A stretch of DNA of 30,345 bases from CAWEZN01 sp964498015 (lineage in GTDB: Bacteria; Zixibacteria; MSB-5A5; GN15; PGXB01): NCBI GenBank assembly GCA_964498015.1, contig CAZCFT010000023.1, forward strand, positions 1 to 30,345, given 5' to 3'. The translations under genes were made by a program, and so were the position numbers. This document shows positions 24,540 to 30,345 of the stretch, piece after piece. The notes beneath the pieces are model-generated. The model worked only from the letters and a program-made list of their open reading frames with translations, made no database searches and was not told the DNA's origin. Positions within the stretch are counted from its first letter, which is position 1; each line of letters begins with the position of its first letter.

Positions 24540-24965
24540 TTTTTCTCGCCCCTCTATCAATTTATTCGAAGATTTCGAAGATCAAATTCCTTTCGTCCAC
24601 CCCAGGGCCCCGCCTGCAGGATTTAAAATAAAATGGAGAGGGAAATTTATTTGAAAAAACTCCTCAATTCCTTACGGTAAAGGGTTTTTACAGCCGCTTC
24701 CGGTTTTTTGCTTTCGCTACCACCCGAAGGTGGGTCACGGCGTACGCGCAACCATCGAAGAGACGACCTTCATTATTGAGTTGTTAGAGATTTTTCAAAA
24801 TTAAAACCCTCTCCAACTCATTTTTCTCTGCTTCTAATTTATTCCTTACAAATCCCCAACGCAACCAAATTTCTCGTTTTGTTGCAAAAATGTTTTCAAA
24901 AACTTATCTTATGTAATAATGCTGATTCTAATATTATTTTCGGAAGGGAATGAGGTAATCTTAAT
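24540..24965. other. Gene-free interval between the Roadblock-like gene and acpS
   Basis: 426 bases with no credible gene. It holds a small hairpin CCACC-CGAA-GGTGG (about 24721-24734) and the imperfect repeat TTCGAAGA/TTTCGAAGA near 24565. A candidate promoter for acpS is TTGCAA (24882-24887), 17 bases, TATCTT (24905-24910). Confidence 0.4.
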
Positions 24966-25337
24966 ATGATTTATTCAGTAGGTATCGACCTTATCGAGAC
25001 TAATCGGGTCAAGAAAGCTCTGGAGCAGTGGGGGACCAAATTTGCCGAGAAAATTCTGGGCGAAGAGGAAACGGAAATATATCAAGGGAAATTCAACAAA
25101 GTCCAATTCCTATGTGGGCGCTTTGCCGCTAAGGAGGCCGTCATGAAGACGCTGGGGGCATTTTTTGAACAGCGCATTTTTTTCAGACAAATCCAGATAC
25201 TCAATGATTTATACGGGAAGCCGTATGTCCATCTTGACGATGAAATCCGCGAGAGACTGATGGACAAGGAAATCAAAATATCGATCACCCATGAACGCCA
25301 GATGGCCGCCGCTGTAGCTATTATTACGGGGGATTAA
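24966..25337 (+). CDS. acpS: Holo-[acyl-carrier-protein] synthase
   Basis: 123 residues, normal length. VGIDLIET contains the Mg-binding Asp8, and CGRFAAKEAVMKTLG contains the catalytic Glu. Near the end is the AcpS block KISITHERQMAAAVAI. It transfers 4'-phosphopantetheine from CoA to apo-ACP for fatty-acid synthesis. GAGG lies about 10 bases before the ATG. The stop is 5 bases before pyrE, so the two are co-transcribed. Confidence 0.95.
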   Translation: MIYSVGIDLIETNRVKKALEQWGTKFAEKILGEEETEIYQGKFNKVQFLCGRFAAKEAVMKTLGAFFEQRIFFRQIQILNDLYGKPYVHLDDEIRERLMDKEIKISITHERQMAAAVAIITGD

Positions 25338-25342
25338 TTGTA

Positions 25343-25921
25343 ATGCACGGACAAGATATTCTCGATATTTTCAAAGAGTCCGATGCCCTTCTGGAAGGGC
25401 ATTTTAAGCTGACTTCGGGCAAACACAGCGACATTTACTACGAAAAATTCATGATCCTCAAACGTCCCCGCCTCTGCGAGAGAGTCTGCATTGAAATGGC
25501 CAGACTGTTCGAGAAAGAAAATATCCAACTGGTCGTCGGGCCGACGACAGGAGGTGTGATCATCGCCTATGAGGTCGCCAAATATCTCGGTGTCGATTCT
25601 ATTTATGCCGAGTCTGCTGAAACAGGGAAGGGGAGGATTTTCAAAAGAGGGTTTTTTGTCGAGCCGAACACCCGCGTGCTGTTGGTCGATGATGTCCTTA
25701 CCACCGGCACATCTATTTTCGAACTGATCGATTTGGTCAAATCATATAATGCCCATATTGTCGGGATCGGAATATTCCTCGACCGTTCCGGCGGCAAGGT
25801 CAAATTCGACTATCCTCTGAAACCTCTCGCGACCGTTGCCGCCAACGCCTGGGACCCCGACCAATGCCCCTTATGCAAAAAAGGCATCCCCATCACTCAG
25901 CGTGGCAGCCGGAAATTTTAG
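25343..25921 (+). CDS. pyrE: Orotate phosphoribosyltransferase
   Basis: 192 residues. It begins with a PyrE-type start (LLEGHFKLTSGKHSDIYYEK) and has the PRPP loop VVGPTTGGVIIAYEVA. The PRPP-binding motif is VLLVDDVLTTGTS (about residue 112-124). It joins orotate and PRPP to give OMP in pyrimidine synthesis. The C-terminus CPLCKKGIPITQRGSRKF occurs in a common PyrE subgroup. Translation is probably coupled to acpS, whose last codons carry the purine-rich GGGGGA. Confidence 0.95.
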   Translation: MHGQDILDIFKESDALLEGHFKLTSGKHSDIYYEKFMILKRPRLCERVCIEMARLFEKENIQLVVGPTTGGVIIAYEVAKYLGVDSIYAESAETGKGRIFKRGFFVEPNTRVLLVDDVLTTGTSIFELIDLVKSYNAHIVGIGIFLDRSGGKVKFDYPLKPLATVAANAWDPDQCPLCKKGIPITQRGSRKF

Positions 25922-25961
25922 GGGAGATATTTGTCCACAATTTTATCCGTATATTGCATTG

Positions 25962-25987
25962 GTAGGGGTTTAATTTATTAAACCCCC
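25962..25987 (+). repeat. REP hairpin downstream of the RAYT gene
   Basis: A GTAG foot (25962-25965) followed by the arms GGGGTTTAA (25965-25973) and TTAAACCCC (25978-25986) around TTTA. It is the most diverged of three copies (TTTAA in place of TTTGA). Its orientation is opposite to the copy upstream of the transposase gene. Confidence 0.85.
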
Positions 25988-26016
25988 GTAACAATTCGGT
26001 ACGATTGCTTGATGGG

Positions 26017-26550
26017 TCACAGCTTCTTGTTCTCCGATACCCAGTCATAGGGATTCGATATAATATATTTTCTAATTTCTGATAGCTCATGCTCATCTCG
26101 GATAATATGCTCATAATAGTTTCTCTGCCATTGAAAATTCGGATATCCTGCATCATGAATCGTCTTGGATGATTTGGCCTTAAAATGTCTGATAACTTTA
26201 CCCAATGTCACCTGAGAGTCTTTAGTCATAATCCAGTCGTGATTCGTAGGGGTTTGATTTATCAAACCCTTGTCAATATCACCAAAAATGTTGATAATTC
26301 CGTGCAGATGATCAGGCAATACAACATATTCATCTAATTCGATAAATTTGAAATGAATTAGGAGTTTCAGCCAACAATCTCTAACGATTGAGCCCAGTTT
26401 AGACAACTCGATCACCCCATTTATGATTTCACCAAAGCTGTATTCTTGACCTTTTGTGCATATTGTCACGAAATAGGCCCCTGGTTGGGAATAGTTGTAC
26501 TCCTTCAATCGGATTGAGCGACGGCTAAAATTGGGGGTTTGATGATTCAT
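26017..26550 (-). CDS. REP-associated tyrosine transposase (RAYT, TnpA_REP / Y1 HUH family)
   Basis: 177 residues. The N-terminal block RRSIRLKEYNYSQPGAYFVTI is typical of IS200/RAYT proteins. The HUH motif is LPDHLHGIINI (His81, His83), and the catalytic Tyr is in FQWQRNYYEHIIRDE (Tyr145/146). It ends in IRKYIISNPYDW, a RAYT hallmark. These enzymes cleave and join single-stranded DNA at REP hairpins with a 5' GTAG foot. Three REP hairpins lie at or in the gene, one inside the frame (residues about 94-103, KGLINQTPTN), and a further half arm lies at codons 3-7. All key residues are present, so it may be active. The start has no clear Shine-Dalgarno. Confidence 0.93.
   Translation of the reverse strand: MNHQTPNFSRRSIRLKEYNYSQPGAYFVTICTKGQEYSFGEIINGVIELSKLGSIVRDCWLKLLIHFKFIELDEYVVLPDHLHGIINIFGDIDKGLINQTPTNHDWIMTKDSQVTLGKVIRHFKAKSSKTIHDAGYPNFQWQRNYYEHIIRDEHELSEIRKYIISNPYDWVSENKKL
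26246..26270 (+). repeat. REP hairpin inside the RAYT reading frame
   Basis: A GTAG foot (26246-26249), then GGGTTTGAT (26250-26258), a TT loop and ATCAAACCC (26261-26269). It is translated from the other strand as part of the variable loop between the HUH and Tyr motifs, without frameshift or stop. Confidence 0.9.
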
Positions 26551-26559
26551 GGTTATGGA

Positions 26560-26583
26560 GGGTTTGATAAATCAAACCCCTAC
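26560..26583 (-). repeat. REP hairpin upstream of the RAYT gene, overlapping the rfaE2 stop
   Basis: On the minus strand a GTAG foot (26583-26580) precedes the arms GGGTTTGAT and ATCAAACCC (26579-26560). The TAG of the foot is the stop codon of rfaE2. It is inverted relative to the other two copies. Confidence 0.9.
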
Positions 26584-27041
26584 AAATTCAATTTCTTTAT
26601 TATCCCCGTCGTCGACCGCCCCTTGACCAATTTTATCCGCTTGACTGCGCCCCCGTACGATTTCACAAATTCCGCCCCGACAATTTCGGACATCTTATAA
26701 TCCGCTCCCTTAACCAGAATATCAGGTTTAATCAATTTGATTAAATTCTCTGGCGTGGTTTCAGAGAACAAAACCACATAATCGACTGGCTTCAGCGCCG
26801 CCAAAATCCGAACTCGATCTTTTTCATTCTGTATCGGCCGATCTTTCGATTTGAATTTCCTGACCGAACTATCCGTATTGACCCCAACAATCAGAATATC
26901 GCCAAGCTTTTTGGCCTTGGTTAGATAATCTATATGCCCATAGTGCAATATATCAAACACCCCATTGGTGAAGACTATGGTCTTATGTTTACGCCGAAGA
27001 TTTTCCGCCAGCGATTTGATTTTATTTCGTGCAATGATCAT
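26580..27041 (-). CDS. rfaE2: D-glycero-beta-D-manno-heptose 1-phosphate adenylyltransferase
   Basis: 153 residues. The cytidylyltransferase-like nucleotide site is IVFTNGVFDILHYGHIDYL (HYGH form of HxGH), followed by KDRPIQNEKDRVRILAAL, LVKGADYK and the C-terminal VKGRSTTGII. It adenylates heptose 1-phosphate to ADP-heptose for the LPS core. Together with the kinase at 27173-28174 it equals the fused HldE of E. coli. The final stop codon is supplied by the GTAG foot of a REP, so the last residues (KKLNL) may be affected by that insertion. Confidence 0.95.
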   Translation of the reverse strand: MIIARNKIKSLAENLRRKHKTIVFTNGVFDILHYGHIDYLTKAKKLGDILIVGVNTDSSVRKFKSKDRPIQNEKDRVRILAALKPVDYVVLFSETTPENLIKLIKPDILVKGADYKMSEIVGAEFVKSYGGAVKRIKLVKGRSTTGIIKKLNL

Positions 27042-27045
27042 TTAT

Positions 27046-27168
27046 TTACTGCGCCGTCGGTCCGCCGCAGGCGAATTTCCCGACGGAATTCCACTTCTTG
27101 GCGCCCCACCGCTTGTCTTTCAGACCCGGCATTGACGGGCGGTGGGATTTTTCATTCGACTTCACCAT
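27046..27168 (-). CDS. Probable 40-residue small protein between rfaE1 and rfaE2
   Basis: The frame opens with ATG four bases after the rfaE1 stop and closes with TAA four bases before the rfaE2 ATG, filling the gap exactly. GGGGGA lies ahead of the ATG within the last rfaE1 codons. The product is basic and Trp/Lys/Gly-rich (starts MVKSNEKSHRPS, contains DKRWGAKKWNSVGKF, ends CGGPTAQ) with one Cys. The same DNA has two inverted repeats (CCCACCGC/GCGGTGGG and CCGTCGG/CCGACGG), so it could instead be a structured intercistronic RNA. I do not recognise the family. Confidence 0.45.
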   Translation of the reverse strand: MVKSNEKSHRPSMPGLKDKRWGAKKWNSVGKFACGGPTAQ

Positions 27169-27172
27169 TTAC

Positions 27173-28174
27173 TCATCCCCCGTTCGCAAAATGCCTCTTC
27201 AGCTCCTCCGTCAATACTGCCGCGCTTACGGTCCCTGTTCCAATCTCGCCTACTACCACCCCCGCCGCGCAATTCGATATCACCGCCGCCTCTTTCAATG
27301 TCGCTCCAGCGGCGATGGCCGAAACAAACGATGCAATCACTGTGTCTCCAGCGCCGGTGACATCGAACACTTTCTTTGCCACGGTCGGGAAATAATCAAC
27401 TTCGCCATTGGCATTAAATAACGCCATCCCTCTTTCGCCGCGCGTAATTAAAATCGAGTCAGCCTGAAGTTTCTCCAATAAAAATTTCCCGACATAATTC
27501 AAATCATCATCCGTCCTGATTCTTCGTCCCGCCGCAAATCCCGCCTCATGATGATTGGGCGTAATGACGCAGACTTTACTATAATTAAAGAAATGAGTCT
27601 CCTTCGGGTCAACCGCAACGAAAATCCCTTCTTCTCTGCAAGCCGGAATAATTTTCTCCAGAAGCGAGGCGGTAATCACCCCTTTCCCATAGTCAGAAAT
27701 TATAACGCCCCTAATTTTGTCCGAGACGGAATTAAATCTATCCAGAATCCTTTTTTCAAGGCCTGAAGAAATTTCGTCAGTATCCTCGCGGTCTGCCCTG
27801 ACCACCTGTTGCGAATGAGCTATGATTCGAGTTTTTATCGTCGTCCGCCGCTCCGAATCATCAATCAGATTATCCCTTGAAATTCCTTTTTCTTTCAGCA
27901 ACTGGCTGAGTTTGATTGAAGCGTCATCTTCTCCAATTACTCCGACCAAAATAGGCTCATCTCCGAGCGACCTAACATTATTGGCTACATTTGCGGCCCC
28001 CCCCAGACGCAACTGTTCATTATTGATTTCGACCACCGGAACCGGCGCTTCCGGCGAAATTCTGGTTACCGAGCCATAGAGATACTCATCGAGCATGACA
28101 TCGCCGAGAATTAATATTGTTGATTTTCCCAAATTTGACGATATCTTATTAATTCTGTCAATCTTTATTGGCAT
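27173..28174 (-). CDS. rfaE1: D-glycero-beta-D-manno-heptose-7-phosphate kinase
   Basis: 333 residues, PfkB/ribokinase family. It begins with ILILGDVMLDEYLYGSVTRI and has SPEAPVPVV and RLGGAANVANNVRSLG, which are RfaE1/HldE kinase-domain hallmarks. The PfkB signature with the catalytic Asp is VFDVTGAGDTVIASF near residue 265. It phosphorylates heptose 7-phosphate at C1 for ADP-heptose synthesis. It is the first gene of the minus-strand heptose unit and diverges from the DUF3467 gene across a 115-base gap. Confidence 0.96.
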   Translation of the reverse strand: MPIKIDRINKISSNLGKSTILILGDVMLDEYLYGSVTRISPEAPVPVVEINNEQLRLGGAANVANNVRSLGDEPILVGVIGEDDASIKLSQLLKEKGISRDNLIDDSERRTTIKTRIIAHSQQVVRADREDTDEISSGLEKRILDRFNSVSDKIRGVIISDYGKGVITASLLEKIIPACREEGIFVAVDPKETHFFNYSKVCVITPNHHEAGFAAGRRIRTDDDLNYVGKFLLEKLQADSILITRGERGMALFNANGEVDYFPTVAKKVFDVTGAGDTVIASFVSAIAAGATLKEAAVISNCAAGVVVGEIGTGTVSAAVLTEELKRHFANGG

Positions 28175-28289
28175 GAGAGATTAACTCAACTGTTTCCGTT
28201 AAACTTTCAGCCAATATAAAAAAAGGAAAATGGTTTTACAAGTTGAATACCGTTAGAGGCCAAAGCGCCCGACGGGGAGGCAATAAAAA

Positions 28290-28616
28290 ATGGAAGTCAA
28301 ACCTCAGCAGGTCAATATCGAAATCGGCGAAAAAGAAGCCGAGGGGATTTATTCCAATCTGGTCATGATTGCGCATTCGGCGACCGAAATCATTTTGGAT
28401 TTTGCCCGTATCATGCCCGGGGCGCCGAAAACAAGAATACAGGCCAGAATAATCATGACTCCGACCCATGCCAAACTACTGCAGAAGACACTCGACGAAA
28501 ATCTCAAGAAATATGAAAAACAATTTGGCGAGATCAAAATCTTCGGCGGACCGGACGGTCTCCAAGGGAAAAGCATCGGATTTGGCTCTACTGGAGCGGA
28601 TGGAGAAAAACACTAA
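28290..28616 (+). CDS. DUF3467 family protein
   Basis: 108 residues, one DUF3467 domain: GIYSNLVMIAHSATEIILDF, ARIMPGAPKTRIQARIIMTP, HAKLLQKTLDENLKKYEKQFGEI. The function of this small cytosolic family is unknown. GGGAGG lies about 12 bases before the ATG, and a TATAAA at 28219-28224 may be the -10 of its promoter. The stop overlaps the next gene's start by one base (TAATG), so it is translated together with the branching enzyme. Confidence 0.9.
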   Translation: MEVKPQQVNIEIGEKEAEGIYSNLVMIAHSATEIILDFARIMPGAPKTRIQARIIMTPTHAKLLQKTLDENLKKYEKQFGEIKIFGGPDGLQGKSIGFGSTGADGEKH

Positions 28617-30345
28617 TGACTAAAGGATATTTTGCGTTTGTCTTGCATACCCATCTGCCATACGTTCTGGCGCATGGACGCTGGCCGCATGGTATGGATT
28701 GGCTGTCCGAAGCGGCGGGGGAGACTTACCTGCGGCTGATTTCCATTCTTGACGAACTTGTGGCGGAAGGTCTGAAGCCGAAGCTAACCATCGACATCAG
28801 TCCGGTGCTCTGCGAGCAATTAGCGGATGATTCATTCAAGGCCGAATTTACATCATATCTTGAACAGAAAATTGAAGCGGCCGGAAAAGACGCCGTGGAA
28901 TTCTACAAATACAACCAGCAAAATATGCTGACAAATGCTCATTATTGGGAGAGCTTTTTTAAGAGCGCCCTGGAGCATTTTAATAGAATAAACCGCGATA
29001 TTCCGGGCGAACTCAAGAGACTTCAGGATCAGGAATATCTCGAAATAATGACCTGCGGCGCCACGCATGGCTATCTCCCATTATTATCGCGTGATGAGAC
29101 AGTACAGGCTCAAACAAAGCTGGCGGTAAAAAATTATAAGAAGCATTTTGGACAGAATCCACGCGGTATCTGGTTGCCGGAATGCGCTTATCGGCCCAGA
29201 TACAATTGGGCTCCCCCCGTCCCGATTGATGGAAAACAGCAGGCCTATTCTCGAAAGGGGGTTGATGAGTTCCTCTCTGAAAATGGCCTGGAGTTTTTTA
29301 TTATTGACACCGCTTTACTGAAAGGCGGGCGCACGATTGGCGTCTATATTGATAGATTCGAAGCCCTGAAAAGGCTCTGGGGGCAATTTGAGGCGCAATA
29401 CCATCCTCGCCATGAAGACAAAGACAAGACTCCGCGAGAGCTCTATCTTGTCAGTTCCTCGCCTGAAGGGAAAAAGCCGGTTGCTATTTTCACCCGCGAT
29501 CCTGAAACCGGGCTTCTCGTCTGGTCTGGTGAACATGGGTACCCGGGTGATGGTCACTATCTGGATTTTCACAAAAAGCGATTTCCCGGCGGCCATCGTT
29601 ACTGGGCGGTGACATCATCTAAATCTGATTTGGCGGATAAAGGAGAATATTTCAAGGACGGCGCTATGGCGCGCCTTCCGGAAAATTCCGCCCACTTTGC
29701 GGGTAAAGTCCACGATATTCTTAGCGGCTATTATGATACGGCTAAACGGGCAGGGATTCTGGTCGCGCCGTATGATGCTGAATTATTCGGCCACTGGTGG
29801 TTTGAAGGGCCGTTTTTCCTCAAACAGGTAATTGCCAGAATCTGCCGTGACCCTGAAATAAAACTCTCTTTCCTAAGCGAGCATCTCGACCGGGTTCAGC
29901 CGAGGGATGTCGTTTCTATCCCGGAGGGAAGTTGGGGAGAGGGAGGAAATCATTATATATGGCTCAATCAGGATAACGAGTGGACTTGGAAACATATCTA
30001 TGAAGCCGAGAAAAAGATGTGTGAGCTGGCTCGACATTATGAATACCACAAAGGCTCAATCGATAGTGAGCTGGTCGATATAATGAAACAGGCCGCGCGC
30101 GAGCTGATGCTTCTGGTCGCCTCCGACTGGCAGTTCTTGATTTCTACCTGGGCCGCCCGCGATTATGCCGAACTTCGCGTTACCGAACATTTCTCCGATT
30201 TCAATCGTCTTGCAGAAATGGCCGACAAGATAATCCGCGGCGAAACTCTCTCAACCGGTGATTGGGAATTTTATTCCGATTGCAAAAAGCGGGATTCAGT
30301 ATTTTCGGAAATAGAACTGGAGTGGTTTGCCCGCGTCGAATACCC
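28616..30345 (+). CDS. GH57-family 1,4-alpha-glucan branching enzyme (3' end beyond window)
   Basis: The frame is open from ATG at 28616 to the window edge (576 full codons), so it is truncated. It begins with the GH57 motif FVLHTHLPYVLAHGRWPHG. EIMTCGATHGYLPLL and GIWLPECAYRPRY contain the catalytic nucleophile Glu189. APYDAELFGHWWFEGPFFL contains the acid/base Asp387, and SWGEGGNHYIWLN follows. The order of these motifs matches GH57 branching enzymes rather than GH57 amylases. It would introduce alpha-1,6 branches into glycogen. It overlaps the DUF3467 gene by one base. Confidence 0.92.
   Translation, partial: MTKGYFAFVLHTHLPYVLAHGRWPHGMDWLSEAAGETYLRLISILDELVAEGLKPKLTIDISPVLCEQLADDSFKAEFTSYLEQKIEAAGKDAVEFYKYNQQNMLTNAHYWESFFKSALEHFNRINRDIPGELKRLQDQEYLEIMTCGATHGYLPLLSRDETVQAQTKLAVKNYKKHFGQNPRGIWLPECAYRPRYNWAPPVPIDGKQQAYSRKGVDEFLSENGLEFFIIDTALLKGGRTIGVYIDRFEALKRLWGQFEAQYHPRHEDKDKTPRELYLVSSSPEGKKPVAIFTRDPETGLLVWSGEHGYPGDGHYLDFHKKRFPGGHRYWAVTSSKSDLADKGEYFKDGAMARLPENSAHFAGKVHDILSGYYDTAKRAGILVAPYDAELFGHWWFEGPFFLKQVIARICRDPEIKLSFLSEHLDRVQPRDVVSIPEGSWGEGGNHYIWLNQDNEWTWKHIYEAEKKMCELARHYEYHKGSIDSELVDIMKQAARELMLLVASDWQFLISTWAARDYAELRVTEHFSDFNRLAEMADKIIRGETLSTGDWEFYSDCKKRDSVFSEIELEWFARVEY

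Overview
The window looks like chromosomal DNA of a free-living Gram-negative (diderm) bacterium. It carries a full Tol-Pal envelope operon, an Omp85-type outer-membrane barrel, ADP-heptose (LPS core) genes, class II ribonucleotide reductase and ThyX. Shine-Dalgarno and sigma70-like promoter sequences are strong, and base composition is moderate. The gene mix (tolQ-tolR-tolA/tonB-tolB-pal-cpoB, split rfaE1/rfaE2, a GlmL-like protein paired with a barrel-sandwich/KOW protein, DUF3467 next to a GH57 branching enzyme) suggests an uncultured FCB-group lineage, perhaps Zixibacteria-like. That placement is inference; there is no rRNA gene here to prove it. I saw no tRNA, rRNA or CRISPR array.

Layout. 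Positions 1-4387 (minus strand) hold the Tol-Pal operon: tolQ, tolR and a TolA/TonB-like protein overlapping one another and tolB by 1-4 bases, then pal and a cut-off cpoB. A near-consensus promoter and a 10-bp leader hairpin lie upstream of tolQ. Positions 4577-7581 (minus) hold an uncharacterised two-gene unit: a GlmL/MutL-like ASKHA ATPase and a barrel-sandwich/KOW protein. At 7776-8924 (minus) is a FAD amine/amino-acid oxidase-like protein. The gap 8925-9488 contains a strong plus-strand promoter, a perfect ribosome-binding site, a 22-residue peptide gene and an intrinsic terminator. Positions 9489-14354 (minus) encode a Ser/Thr-kinase-TPR protein and a GAF-PAS histidine kinase. Positions 14688-20178 (minus) encode a bactofilin-like/Omp85 barrel protein, a NUDIX hydrolase and a partner-switching module (7TM-GAF-PP2C phosphatase, RsbW-like kinase, STAS antagonist).

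Positions 20599-25921 (plus) carry a probable NrdR-box pair, thyX and nrdJ, a Roadblock-like protein behind two hairpins, then acpS and pyrE. At 25962-26583 a REP-associated tyrosine transposase (RAYT) is flanked by REP hairpins and carries another inside its own reading frame. Positions 26580-28174 (minus) hold rfaE1, a probable 40-residue small ORF and rfaE2. Positions 28290-30345 (plus) hold a DUF3467 gene and the start of a GH57 branching enzyme.

How the genes fit together: the left third is mostly envelope maintenance, the middle is signalling (a histidine kinase/Ser-Thr kinase pair and a phospho-switch), and the right third is nucleotide, lipid-carrier, LPS-heptose and glycogen metabolism. 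The least explained items are the 22-residue peptide transcript (9268-9511), the GlmL-like/KOW pair, the RAYT with self-embedded REPs, the 40-residue ORF between the heptose genes, and the terminator inside the partner-switch operon.
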